64,000 bases of DNA from Zavarzinia marina (lineage in GTDB: Bacteria; Pseudomonadota; Alphaproteobacteria; Zavarziniales; Zavarziniaceae), in the NCBI RefSeq assembly GCF_021568905.1, contig NZ_JAKGSB010000001.1, forward strand, positions 868,001 through 932,000. The letters run 5' to 3'. The notes under the pieces are model-generated. The model did no database searches and was not told the DNA's origin. It was given only the letters and a program-made list of their open reading frames with translations. How positions within the stretch are numbered: the stretch's first letter is position 1; the number at the start of each line of letters is the position of its first letter. Both the position numbers and the translations under genes were made by a program. Positions 31,556-39,735 of the stretch are shown here, in pieces.

Positions 31556-32320
31556 ATGCTGGTTATCAGTTACGGTATTACCAAGTCTGGCAGCACATTG
31601 GCGTTCGAACTCGCCAAGGCCGTTCTTTCGTTTTCCGGATTTCCCCAGGACCGGCTGGCCGAACATCTGCTTACCCCCGGCCACAATATCAATTTCACGA
31701 CCGAACCGAACCTCGAGACCATCGACGCCATCCTCGGATCCCTGGCGCCCGGACAGCGCATCGTCCTGAAGACCCACCGCGCGCCCCCCGCGGAAGAGCG
31801 TCCCCGACTGGAAGCCTTGTGCCGTGAAGGGCTGCTCAAGATCCAGGTCGCCGTGCGCGACCCGCGCGACATATGCCTGTCCCTGGTCGACGCCGGCGAA
31901 ACCGCCCGGCGAAACGGCCATACCGCCTTTTCCCGCATCGAGACCCTCGATACCGCGCTGCGGACGGTTCGGCGGCAGATACCCAATTTCCGTTTCTGGG
32001 CGAGCCTCAAAGACGCGCTCCTTCTCCCTTATGAACAATGCGCTTTCGAGACCGAGACCGCGGTCGCCCGAATTTCGGCCCAGCTGGGGGTCGTCGCCCC
32101 CATCGACAAGGTTCGTCGCCACGTCTTCGACTGCGCCTTCACCCAGTTCAACAAGGGCGTGCCGAACAGGCACGCGGCCGAAATGACCGAAGCGGACGAC
32201 GAGAAAGTGCGCGACCAACTCGCGGATTTCTTTCGGGACTTCGTCGACGTCGGCGAGGCCGGCGCCGCCCCCGGTTTGGCGGAAGCCCCGAGTGCCCGGC
32301 TCTCCCTATCCGAACGGTGA
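31556..32320 (+). CDS. Sulfotransferase-like protein (tandem copy 1)
   Basis: A 254-residue soluble protein with the two PAPS-binding signatures of sulfotransferases: the 5'-phosphosulfate loop GITKSGST at residues 7-14 and the 3'-phosphate motif RDPRD at ~101-105. No signal or membrane segment, so it should act in the cytoplasm. ATG 31556 follows a purine-rich stretch (CAGAGAGAGC). The next gene is a clear paralog of the same length. The Pro usual in the loop (PKSGST) is Thr here. Substrate unknown; sulfotransferases in bacteria act on polysaccharides, lipids or small molecules. Confidence 0.8.
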   Translation: MLVISYGITKSGSTLAFELAKAVLSFSGFPQDRLAEHLLTPGHNINFTTEPNLETIDAILGSLAPGQRIVLKTHRAPPAEERPRLEALCREGLLKIQVAVRDPRDICLSLVDAGETARRNGHTAFSRIETLDTALRTVRRQIPNFRFWASLKDALLLPYEQCAFETETAVARISAQLGVVAPIDKVRRHVFDCAFTQFNKGVPNRHAAEMTEADDEKVRDQLADFFRDFVDVGEAGAAPGLAEAPSARLSLSER

Positions 32321-32364
32321 ATCGGGAAACCTTCCCCCGATAGGGCCTGGACAGAGGTAGAAGC

Positions 32365-33129
32365 ATGCTGGTCATCAGTTTCGGCATACCCAAATCGGGC
32401 AGCACGTTGGCGTTCGAACTGGCGAAGGCGGCGCTGACCTTCGCGGGCTATCCGCAGCACCGCCTGCCCGACGATCTGGTCCTGCCGGAGTCCAGCGTCA
32501 ATTTCATGAACAAGCCGGACATCGAGCATGTCGAAGCCGTGCTTCGGTTCATGACTCCGGACCGGCGCCTGATCGTCAAGACCCACAACCGGCCGCCGCC
32601 CCGGGAACTACCGCATTTCGAAGCCCTCGTCAGGGCCGGCCGGATCAAGATCCAACTGCCGGTCCGCGACCCCCGCGACACCTGCCTCTCCCTGGTCGAT
32701 GCCGGCGACAAGGCCCGCGCAACGGGTCAGGCGGGATTCGCGCATATCCACACGCTCGAAGATGCGCGGGCGGTGGTGGGGCGCCATATCCGCAAGTTCC
32801 AGATCTGGGCCGCCCTCAGCGACGCGCTTCTTCTGCCCTACGATCAATGCGCCTTCGACACGGAGACGGCGATCCGCAGGATCTGCGCGCATTTAGGCAT
32901 CGATGCGCCCGTGCCGGAGGTGCGGGACCACGTGATGAATCACGCCTTCACCCAATTCAACAAGGGTGTGGCCGATCGCCATGTGACGGAAATGCAGCCC
33001 GTGGACAGCGAGAGCATCCGGGCGGAATTCGCGCCCTTCTTCAGGGATTTCATCGAAGCGGACGGCAGCGACAGTGTCTGGGTCCGGCAATTCCGCAAGC
33101 GCCACATTCCGGAACCCGACGCCGCCTGA
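32365..33129 (+). CDS. Sulfotransferase-like protein (tandem copy 2)
   Basis: A second 254-residue sulfotransferase-like protein, collinear with copy 1 from the first residue (MLVISFGIPKSGSTLAFELA) through RDPRD at ~101-105 to HAFTQFNKG near 193. AGAGG lies upstream of ATG 32365. The 44-base gap to copy 1 suggests cotranscription. The consensus PKSGST loop is intact, so this copy has the more regular active site. It ends near a strong hairpin. Confidence 0.82.
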   Translation: MLVISFGIPKSGSTLAFELAKAALTFAGYPQHRLPDDLVLPESSVNFMNKPDIEHVEAVLRFMTPDRRLIVKTHNRPPPRELPHFEALVRAGRIKIQLPVRDPRDTCLSLVDAGDKARATGQAGFAHIHTLEDARAVVGRHIRKFQIWAALSDALLLPYDQCAFDTETAIRRICAHLGIDAPVPEVRDHVMNHAFTQFNKGVADRHVTEMQPVDSESIRAEFAPFFRDFIEADGSDSVWVRQFRKRHIPEPDAA

Positions 33130-33426
33130 CCGGAACGCCCGACTTGCCGGGACACCCCGCATGAGAAAGACCCGCCGAGATTGCCGGCTCGGCGGGTCCA
33201 GTCACTCGAGTGGATGATGTCCAAGTCGAAACCGTAGACCTTTTGGCTCCGGACCATCGAAGCACGCGCACTTGCGTTTGGGTCTACAGTCAGAAAGTTG
33301 GCGTGAATCCCACGGCGTCGCAAGCGGGCTTACGCCGAAACGGGGCAAAAGGACCGGGATTCACCACCAGATCAGAGACCACTCGGGCCTGGGCCCGGGG
33401 CGGGATCACCGGAATCGCCACCGTCA
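33130..33426. other. Intergenic region sulfotransferase 2 / chaC
   Basis: This 297-base region separates convergent genes. Besides the hairpin at 33169-33198 and the palindrome CACTCGAGTG at 33203-33212, no gene is supported. About 200 bases lie between the chaC stop and the hairpin and could be a long chaC 3' UTR or a small RNA. Confidence 0.45.
33169..33198 (-). terminator. Strong hairpin with T-rich tail on minus strand
   Basis: A perfect 11-base stem (33169-33179 with 33188-33198) and 8-base loop. Read on the minus strand it is followed by TTTCTC, so it best ends minus-strand (chaC) transcripts, and may also stop readthrough from the sulfotransferase genes. Confidence 0.7.
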
Positions 33427-34092
33427 CTACCCGTTCGGGTGGATCGACACGAGATGCTGCAGCCGGTGCAGGTGGCGATCGCGGATACCGTGGGCGGCCA
33501 GCGCCCGAATCGATTCCTCGAGATAGGCCCGGCAGGTGCCGAGGAAGCCTTCGGCGGTGGCGATGGTCGCCGCCGTCTCGAATTCGCACATGCGCCCGGC
33601 ATAGCGCGGCCCCGCGCGGTTGATGACGAAGGTGACGGCACGCACCGGGCCATCCGCCGTATCGAGGTTAACCCAGCGCGGGACATAGCCGCCGGTCAGC
33701 ATCTCGCGCCGCCAGACGAGGCGCAATTCATGCTCCGCCGCGGCGCGGGGGATCCGGAAGGCCATGCCCTTGCAGGCACCGCCGCGCTCGAGACCGAGGA
33801 CGAGACCCGGCCTCTCGACCGTGCCCCGGCCCAGCGGCGTCCACAGGCAGAAGCGCCGGTGCCACCCGCGCAACAGGCACAGCGCCTGTTCCTCGTGATG
33901 GATCGCCGGATTCCACATCAGGGACCCATAGCCGAAGAGCCAGACGTCACCCTCCGGCGCCTCGTCGAGCGTTGCCCGAAGGGAGTCGTCACGCTGTTGC
34001 GGGGTCAGGAAGGTCATGTAGCCGGGCGGCAGCAGTTCGAGGATTCGCGCCTCGAACGCGTCGGATGCCAGATCGTCCCGGCGCAGGGACAT
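33427..34092 (-). CDS. chaC: Gamma-glutamylcyclotransferase (ChaC-like)
   Basis: A 221-residue ChaC-family enzyme, which cleaves glutathione to 5-oxoproline and Cys-Gly. The family signature VWLFGYGSLMWNP lies at ~50-62. Further blocks: RGWHRRFCLW, RPGLVLGLERGGACKG, and the region around WRREMLTGGYVPRW with the catalytic Glu. It is a cytoplasmic protein of normal length. It lies downstream of ubiK on the same strand with a gap of 9 bases. Confidence 0.93.
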   Translation of the reverse strand: MSLRRDDLASDAFEARILELLPPGYMTFLTPQQRDDSLRATLDEAPEGDVWLFGYGSLMWNPAIHHEEQALCLLRGWHRRFCLWTPLGRGTVERPGLVLGLERGGACKGMAFRIPRAAAEHELRLVWRREMLTGGYVPRWVNLDTADGPVRAVTFVINRAGPRYAGRMCEFETAATIATAEGFLGTCRAYLEESIRALAAHGIRDRHLHRLQHLVSIHPNG

Positions 34093-34101
34093 CCCGCGCG
34101 C

Positions 34102-34362
34102 TCAGCCCTGCCCCTGCTGCGCCAGCTTCGCCTCGAGGGCGGCCAGGCGTTCGGCCAGGGCTTCATTCTCGGCGCGGGCCTTGGCGGCCATTGCCTTCAC
34201 GGCCTCGAATTCCTCGCGCGGGACGAGCTGCATGTCGGCCACGAAGCGTTCCACCAACTGGCGGACGACGCCGTCCGCCTCCTGGCGCACACCCTGGAGG
34301 GCGCCCATGGCGCCGGTCGCGAGGCGGGCGATATCGTCGAGCAAGCGATTGTCGGTCTGCAT
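34102..34362 (-). CDS. ubiK: Ubiquinone biosynthesis accessory factor UbiK-like (BMFP) protein
   Basis: An 86-residue protein of the YqiC/BMFP family. ATG 34362 gives MQTDNRLLDDIARLATGAMG, the family start; the end RAENEALAERLAALEAKLAQ forms a leucine-rich coiled coil. UbiK supports aerobic ubiquinone synthesis together with UbiJ in Escherichia coli. It is divergent from lgt and just upstream of chaC. Longer in-frame sequence upstream overlaps lgt and is not used. Confidence 0.88.
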   Translation of the reverse strand: MQTDNRLLDDIARLATGAMGALQGVRQEADGVVRQLVERFVADMQLVPREEFEAVKAMAAKARAENEALAERLAALEAKLAQQGQG

Positions 34363-34494
34363 GATGGGGACAGTCTGCCTCGCCCACTTTCGCGTTGCAA
34401 CGACGGCTTTGCCTTTCCGCGTCGCCCGCCCCACGGCCTTGACAGCGGAGCGGCCCCGGCCGACAACCCGGACGCCGCCTAGGGAGCCCCGCCC

Positions 34495-35334
34495 ATGTTC
34501 ACCATGCTTCCCACCATCGCCTTTCCCGTGATCGACCCGATCGCCTTTCAGATCGGCCCCCTGGCCATCCGCTGGTATGCGCTCGCCTATGTCGCGGGGA
34601 TCGTGCTCGGCTGGCGCCTCGCCATGCGCCTCGCCGCCCGCGGGAGCAGCCCGGTGCGGCCGGCGGAAGTGGACGATCTCGTCGTCTGGGTCACCCTCGG
34701 CATCATCCTGGGCGGGCGCATCGGCTACATCCTGTTCTACAATTTTCCGGTCTACATGGAGGAACCGCTGGCGGCGCTCCGCATCTGGGAGGGCGGCATG
34801 TCGTTCCACGGCGGCCTGATCGGCGTCGTCCTCGCGGTCGTGCTGTTCGCCCGCAATCGTCGGATTCCACTGTTCGGCCTCGGCGACGTCGTGGCGATGG
34901 TGGTGCCCATCGGTCTGTTCTTCGGCCGGATCGCCAATTTCATCAACGGCGAACTATGGGGCCGCGCGACCGATGTTTCCTGGGCCATGGTCTTCCCGAG
35001 CGACGAGCTTCACCTGCCGCGCCACCCGAGCCAGCTCTATGAAGCCTTCCTCGAAGGCATCGTGCTCTTCATCCTCCTGATGCTGATGGAACGCCGGGGT
35101 ATCCGACGCAACATGGGCGCCATGAGCGGCATTTTCCTGATCGGCTACGGCATCGCCCGCATCGCCAGCGAATTCTTCCGCCAGCCGGATCCGCAGCTCG
35201 ATTTCCTCGTCTTCGGCACCACCATGGGTCAGCTCCTGTCGGTCCCGATGATCCTGATCGGTATCTGGATGGCGGCCACGTCGGGCCGCCGCCCCGCCCC
35301 CGACCGGTCGAAAGAGGATGCGGTCGCGGCCTGA
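34495..35334 (+). CDS. lgt: Prolipoprotein diacylglyceryl transferase
   Basis: Lgt attaches diacylglycerol from phosphatidylglycerol to the lipobox Cys of lipoproteins in the inner membrane. The 279-residue polytopic protein shows the early FQIGPLAIRWYALAYVAG, the essential His region GGMSFHGGLIGV, and the signature GLFFGRIANFINGELWGR near 145. AGGGAG precedes ATG 34495. Its stop overlaps the next start (TGATG), so translation is coupled. Substrates in this window include MltB, RlpA and the lipoprotein at 37315. Confidence 0.96.
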   Translation: MFTMLPTIAFPVIDPIAFQIGPLAIRWYALAYVAGIVLGWRLAMRLAARGSSPVRPAEVDDLVVWVTLGIILGGRIGYILFYNFPVYMEEPLAALRIWEGGMSFHGGLIGVVLAVVLFARNRRIPLFGLGDVVAMVVPIGLFFGRIANFINGELWGRATDVSWAMVFPSDELHLPRHPSQLYEAFLEGIVLFILLMLMERRGIRRNMGAMSGIFLIGYGIARIASEFFRQPDPQLDFLVFGTTMGQLLSVPMILIGIWMAATSGRRPAPDRSKEDAVAA

Positions 35335-36422
35335 TGGCGGGTGACGGCGCAGGCCCCTCTCCACTCGCCCGCCTGCTGGCGGAGCGGATCGCGCTGGACG
35401 GTCCCCTGCCCGTCGCGACCGTGATGTGGGAGGCGCTGTCGAACCCGGTTCACGGCTACTACATGACGCGGGAGCCCTTCGGCGCGGCGGGCGATTTCAC
35501 CACGGCGCCGGAGATCAGCCAGATGTTCGGCGAGATGCTGGGGTTGTGGCTGGGCGCGGCCTGGGCCGACATGGGCGCGCCGCCGCGCGTGGTGCTGGCG
35601 GAACTGGGCCCGGGGCGCGGCACGCTGATGGCGGATGCGCGCCGGAGTCTCGCCCGCGTGCCTGGCTTTCCCGTCGATCTCCCCGTGCATCTGGTCGAAA
35701 CCTCGCCCCGTCTTCGCCGGCTCCAGGCCGAGACCATCGGCGCCGCCGTCGTCCATCACGACCGGCCGGAGGATCTGCCGGGCGATGCCCCCCTGCTGCT
35801 CCTCGCCAATGAATTCTTCGACGCCCTGCCGATCCGGCAGTTCGTCTTCACCGGCGCGGGGTTCAACGAACGGGTGGTCGGCCTCGACGCGGACGGCGGT
35901 CTCGCCTTCGGCCTGGCGCCCGAGACGGCACCGGCGCATGTGCTGCCACCCCATGAAGCGCCGACACCCGGCGCCGTCCTCGAAGTCTCGCCCCTCGCCG
36001 TCGAGATCGCGGCCGGCCTCGGCGGGCGGCTGGCGCGGCAGGGCGGCGCTGCGCTGATCGTCGACTACGGCGCCGCCCATCGGGGTTTCGCCGATACGCT
36101 GCAGGCGGTCGCCGGGCACCGCCATGCCGACGTGCTCTCGACCCTGGGCACGGCCGACCTGACGGCCCACGTCAATTTCGCCCATCTGGCCGCCGCCGCG
36201 ACCGGCGCCGGCGCCCGCGCCCACGGCCCGCGCGACCAGGGCGCGCTGCTGACCGATCTCGGTATCGGCGTGCGCGCCGGGCGGCTGGCATCGGCCAATC
36301 CGGCGCGCGCCGCCGATGTCGTCGCCGCCCACGCCCGGTTGACCGCGCCGGAGCAGATGGGCAGCCTGTTCAAGGCGCTGGCCCTGACGGGGCCGGGCCA
36401 ACCCGTTCCGCCTGCTTTCTGA
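35334..36422 (+). CDS. SAM-dependent methyltransferase, MidA/NDUFAF7 family
   Basis: A 362-residue class I methyltransferase of the family of mitochondrial NDUFAF7 (an arginine methyltransferase of complex I). Visible: DFTTAPEISQMFGEMLGLWL near 45-65, the SAM motif ELGPGRGTLMADA near 85, LLANEFFDALPIRQ near 155 and LIVDYGAAHRGFADTL near 240. Full length. It shares one base pair overlap with lgt and is followed by pgeF after 10 bases; lgt-midA-pgeF is a common alphaproteobacterial string. Confidence 0.93.
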   Translation: MAGDGAGPSPLARLLAERIALDGPLPVATVMWEALSNPVHGYYMTREPFGAAGDFTTAPEISQMFGEMLGLWLGAAWADMGAPPRVVLAELGPGRGTLMADARRSLARVPGFPVDLPVHLVETSPRLRRLQAETIGAAVVHHDRPEDLPGDAPLLLLANEFFDALPIRQFVFTGAGFNERVVGLDADGGLAFGLAPETAPAHVLPPHEAPTPGAVLEVSPLAVEIAAGLGGRLARQGGAALIVDYGAAHRGFADTLQAVAGHRHADVLSTLGTADLTAHVNFAHLAAAATGAGARAHGPRDQGALLTDLGIGVRAGRLASANPARAADVVAAHARLTAPEQMGSLFKALALTGPGQPVPPAF

Positions 36423-36432
36423 AGGCTCGCCG

Positions 36433-37200
36433 ATGTCCCGTCCGCCGTGCCATCTCAGCCCCGCCCTCGGCGCCCTGCCCCATGGCTTCTTCGGAAGGCG
36501 CGGCGGCGTTTCCGGCGGCATCTATGATTCGCTGAACTGCGGCTTCGGCTCGCGCGACGAGCGCCAGGCGGTGGACGAGAACCGGGCCCGTGTGGCCGGG
36601 GCCGTCGGCGCCGGCACGCTCGTCTCCCTGCACCAGATCCACAGCACCCGCGTCGCCACCGTGGAGACGCCGTGGCAGCCCGGCCAGGGCCCGGAAGCCG
36701 ACGGCATGGTGACCCGGGCACGCGGCATCGCGCTGGGCGTGCTGTCGGCCGATTGCGCCCCGATCCTCTTCGCCGATGCCGAGGCCGGAGTGATCGGCGC
36801 CGCCCATGCCGGCTGGAAGGGCGCCATCGGGGGCGTCGCCGAGGCGACGGTCGCGGCCATGATCGACCTCGGCGCCAAGCCGTCGCGCATCGCCGCCGCC
36901 GTCGGCCCCTGCATCGGCCCTGCCTCCTACGAGGTCGGCCCGGAATTCGAAGCCCGTTTCGTCGAGCAGGACGGACCGGCGGCCCGGCGCTTCTTCCATG
37001 TGCCCGATGCCGGCACCCGTGCCCATTTCGACCTCCCCGCCTATGTCGCCGACCGGCTGGCGCGGGCCGGGATCGGCACCGTCGACGTCCTCGGCCTCGA
37101 CACGGCGGCGGACGAAGGGCAATTCTTCTCCTACCGGCGGGCGACCCATCGGGGCGAGGCGGACTATGGCCGCGAGGTCGCCGCCATCATGCTGGATTGA
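36433..37200 (+). CDS. pgeF: PgeF/YfiH-type laccase-domain protein
   Basis: A 255-residue member of the family long called polyphenol oxidase or YfiH; members act as purine nucleoside phosphorylase/deaminase or on peptidoglycan precursors. Zinc/active-site blocks: SLHQIHSTRV near 60, LSADCAPILFAD near 105, GAAHAGWKGAIGG near 122 and GPCIGPASYEVG near 158. Standard length. Which of the reported activities applies cannot be decided from sequence. Confidence 0.93.
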   Translation: MSRPPCHLSPALGALPHGFFGRRGGVSGGIYDSLNCGFGSRDERQAVDENRARVAGAVGAGTLVSLHQIHSTRVATVETPWQPGQGPEADGMVTRARGIALGVLSADCAPILFADAEAGVIGAAHAGWKGAIGGVAEATVAAMIDLGAKPSRIAAAVGPCIGPASYEVGPEFEARFVEQDGPAARRFFHVPDAGTRAHFDLPAYVADRLARAGIGTVDVLGLDTAADEGQFFSYRRATHRGEADYGREVAAIMLD

Positions 37201-37259
37201 CCCGGAAGCGAATGATCCGGGAGACCGTAATCCGGGGAAACCGACGGCGAAAGGCCCCC

Positions 37260-37328
37260 ATGCCGCACCTAATGATGTTCACCGCCATCCTCCTTCTCGG
37301 CCTGCTGGCGAGCTGTGTCCTTCTCTAG
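37260..37328 (+). CDS. Possible 22-residue hydrophobic peptide
   Basis: A tiny frame reads MPHLMMFTAILLLGLLASCVLL, preceded by AAAGG. It would be a single membrane span. It overlaps the GTG start of the following lipoprotein gene by 14 bases in another frame. It may be a real small membrane protein, a translational leader for the lipoprotein gene, or chance. Confidence 0.3.
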   Translation: MPHLMMFTAILLLGLLASCVLL

Positions 37329-38205
37329 AAAGACAACGCGGGCGCTCGCGCTCCTTCTCGTCGCCGTGCTGGCGGCGGGCTGTCACGGCACGGCCAAGAC
37401 CCGCCTCGGCCGTCTTCTCGGCCGCGCGCCCCAGGCGAAGACCCTGGTGCCGCCGCCCCCCGCCGAGGGTGCCGACCGCCTGCTGACCGGCCTCCCCGTT
37501 CTCGTCGCGCCGACCATCGGCCTCTCGACCGACGTGGACGGCCGGCCCGGCCTGCTCGCCGCCGCCGTCGCCCGGAACCTGATCGCCGCCGACGTGCTGG
37601 CGACCACCCGCGCCGCCGCCAGCCAGAGCTATGTGCTGACCACCTGGGTCGTGGGCCAGGACCTGCTGGCCGATCTCCGCCGGCCCGACGGCATTCCGGC
37701 CGGACAATGGCGTATTCCCCTCGGGGCCGAGACGTCGGCGATCACCGGCCCCGCGCTCGACGCGCTGGCCCTGCGCATCGCGCGGACGATCACCGGAAAC
37801 ACCGGTGTGCCCGCGCCGGCGCCGGTCGCCGCGGCGCCCCGGGCCTCCCGCATCTCGGTCGTCGTCGGCGGTGTCGAAGGGGCGCCGGGCGACGGCAACC
37901 ACGCGCTTGCCGACGCCATGCGACGCGCCCTCGCGATCGCCGGCGTAAGAGTGCCGACGGAGCCGGAGGAAGGTGCCCTGGTCGTAACGGGCGACGTCTC
38001 GGTCCGGCCGCTGACGCCGATGCTGGAACATGTCGTGCTGGCCTGGGAGGTCCGCAATCCGGCGGGCGAGGTGATCGCCACCATCGCCCAGGAAAACGAC
38101 GTGCCGGCCGGCAGCCTGAACCAGTCCTGGGGCCCGATCGCAGGGGCCGCCGCCCAGGGCGGCGCGGACGGCGTGCTGCAACTGCTCGATTCGCTGCGCC
38201 GTTGA
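37315..38205 (+). CDS. Hypothetical lipoprotein
   Basis: A 296-residue predicted lipoprotein: GTG 37315, positive n-region, hydrophobic core and lipobox LAAGC with Cys23. The mature part alternates predicted strand and helix, with VLVAPTIGLS, VLTTWVVGQDLL and MLEHVVLAWEVRNPAGEVI. I do not know a name for the family; it is found near pgeF and prs in related bacteria, to my recollection. The absence of Asp at position +2 (His instead) suggests the outer membrane. Confidence 0.72.
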   Translation: MSFSRKTTRALALLLVAVLAAGCHGTAKTRLGRLLGRAPQAKTLVPPPPAEGADRLLTGLPVLVAPTIGLSTDVDGRPGLLAAAVARNLIAADVLATTRAAASQSYVLTTWVVGQDLLADLRRPDGIPAGQWRIPLGAETSAITGPALDALALRIARTITGNTGVPAPAPVAAAPRASRISVVVGGVEGAPGDGNHALADAMRRALAIAGVRVPTEPEEGALVVTGDVSVRPLTPMLEHVVLAWEVRNPAGEVIATIAQENDVPAGSLNQSWGPIAGAAAQGGADGVLQLLDSLRR

Positions 38206-38406
38206 GAGGGCCGCTGCCCTGCGCCGCCATCGCGACAGATTTGCGACGAAGCGGGGCCAAGGCGCGTTTACAGCCCTGTGACGGCTTGATACAAAGCCGG
38301 CGACTTCGCGGGGCCCCTGGGGTCACGTGTTCCCCCACTCACCCCTTCGGGGCCGGATCGTGTTGCGCGGTTCGACCGGAACGGGAAGCAATTCGCGGGT
38401 GCGCAA

Positions 38407-39342
38407 ATGAAGGTGCTGGCCGGCAACAGCAACCGACCGCTGGCGGAGGCGATCGCCGCCTACCTCAACCTCCCCCTGACCAAGGCCAGCGTCCGGCGCT
38501 TCTCGGACCAGGAATGCTTCGTCGAGATCCACGAGAACGTCCGCGGCGAGGACGTCTTCGTCATCCAGTCGACGTCCTTTCCGGCGAACGACAACCTGAT
38601 GGAACTGCTGGTCTGCATCGATGCGCTGCGCCGCGCCTCGGCCAAGCGGATCACCGCCGTCATCCCCTATTTCGGCTATGCCCGCCAGGACCGGAAGCCC
38701 GGCCCGCGCACGCCGATCTCGGCCAAGCTGGTCGCCAATCTGATCACCACGGCCGGCGCCAACCGCGTCCTGACCCTCGACCTGCACGCGGGCCAGATCC
38801 AGGGCTTCTTCGACATCCCGACCGACAATCTGTTCGCCGCCCCCGTCTTCGTGCAGGACATCAAGGAACAGTTCGGCACCGAGGAACGGCTGATGATCGT
38901 CTCGCCGGACGTCGGCGGCGTGGTCCGGGCACGTGCCATCGCCAAGCGGATCGATGCCGATCTCGCCATCGTCGACAAGCGCCGCGAGCGCGCCGGTGAA
39001 TCCGAGGTCATGAACATCATCGGTGATGTCGCCGGCCGGCGCTGCATCCTGGTCGACGACATCGTCGATTCGGCCGGCACGCTGTGCAATGCCGCCGCCG
39101 CCCTGATGGACAAGGGCGCCCTCAGCGTCTCCGCCTATGTCAGCCACGGCGTGCTGTCGGGCGGCGCGGTCGCGCGCGTCTCCGCCTCGAAGCTCGAATC
39201 CCTGGTGATCTCGGACTCGATCCTGGCGACCGAGGCGGTGCGCCTGTGCCGCAACATCCGCCGCGTCCCCATCGCCCCCCTGATCGCCGAAGCGATGCGC
39301 CGCATCACGGACGAGACCTCGGTCTCCTCCCTCTTCGACTGA
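38407..39342 (+). CDS. prs: Ribose-phosphate pyrophosphokinase
   Basis: Prs makes PRPP from ribose 5-phosphate and ATP, feeding nucleotide, histidine and tryptophan synthesis. The 311-residue enzyme has [20 protein letters not shown] near 36, [18 protein letters not shown] near 96, [14 protein letters not shown] near 129 and the PRPP loop [14 protein letters not shown] near 217. Full length. It follows the lipoprotein gene by 201 bases, so it probably has its own promoter, and ends in a very strong terminator. Confidence 0.98.
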   Translation: MKVLAGNSNRPLAEAIAAYLNLPLTKASVRRFSDQECFVEIHENVRGEDVFVIQSTSFPANDNLMELLVCIDALRRASAKRITAVIPYFGYARQDRKPGPRTPISAKLVANLITTAGANRVLTLDLHAGQIQGFFDIPTDNLFAAPVFVQDIKEQFGTEERLMIVSPDVGGVVRARAIAKRIDADLAIVDKRRERAGESEVMNIIGDVAGRRCILVDDIVDSAGTLCNAAAALMDKGALSVSAYVSHGVLSGGAVARVSASKLESLVISDSILATEAVRLCRNIRRVPIAPLIAEAMRRITDETSVSSLFD

Positions 39343-39366
39343 CCTCTCGAACAACGCCGCCGTTCG

Positions 39367-39399
39367 GCCGCCGCCCCCGCCGGGGCGGCGGCTTTTTTT
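39367..39399 (+). terminator. Rho-independent terminator of prs
   Basis: A perfect 11-base G/C stem (39367-39377 with 39382-39392), 4-base loop and a run of seven T at 39393-39399. The clearest terminator in the window. Confidence 0.95.
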
Positions 39400-39481
39400 C
39401 GTGCTGTCACGGCGGGGACAGAACGGGCGGCCGCGACGTGGGATCCAAGGCGGGCAGTCGACAACCTAAGGAGACCTGCCC

Positions 39482-39688
39482 ATGCAACCGATCACCACCA
39501 CCGTCTTCGCGCCCACACGGCCGAACGGCGTCACCCGGCACCTGCGCCGCATCGCCGACCACATGGCCGAGCGCCGCCGCCGGCGCCAGACCTACGCCTT
39601 GCTGGCCAATCTCGAGGACCGCATCCTCGACGACATCGGCATTTCCCGGGCGGAGGTCGAGGCCGGCCTGCGTCGCGGCTTCCTCTGA
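39482..39688 (+). CDS. DUF1127 small protein
   Basis: A 68-residue basic protein with the DUF1127 signature near its end: LANLEDRILDDIGISRAEVE. AAGGAG before ATG 39482 is a strong ribosome site. DUF1127 proteins are RNA-associated in alphaproteobacteria, and in Agrobacterium and Rhodobacter they influence RNA turnover and phosphate or stress responses. The gene lies 47 bases before glnII on the same strand, so the two may be cotranscribed. Confidence 0.9.
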   Translation: MQPITTTVFAPTRPNGVTRHLRRIADHMAERRRRRQTYALLANLEDRILDDIGISRAEVEAGLRRGFL

Positions 39689-39735
39689 GGCCCGGCGCGG
39701 CTCGCCCCCCAAGAAACAAGAAAACAGGAAGCATC

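Noticed and set aside
33210..33623. Plus-strand open frame between sulfotransferase 2 and chaC
   Set aside because: Runs antisense into chaC and has no recognisable domain or ribosome site.
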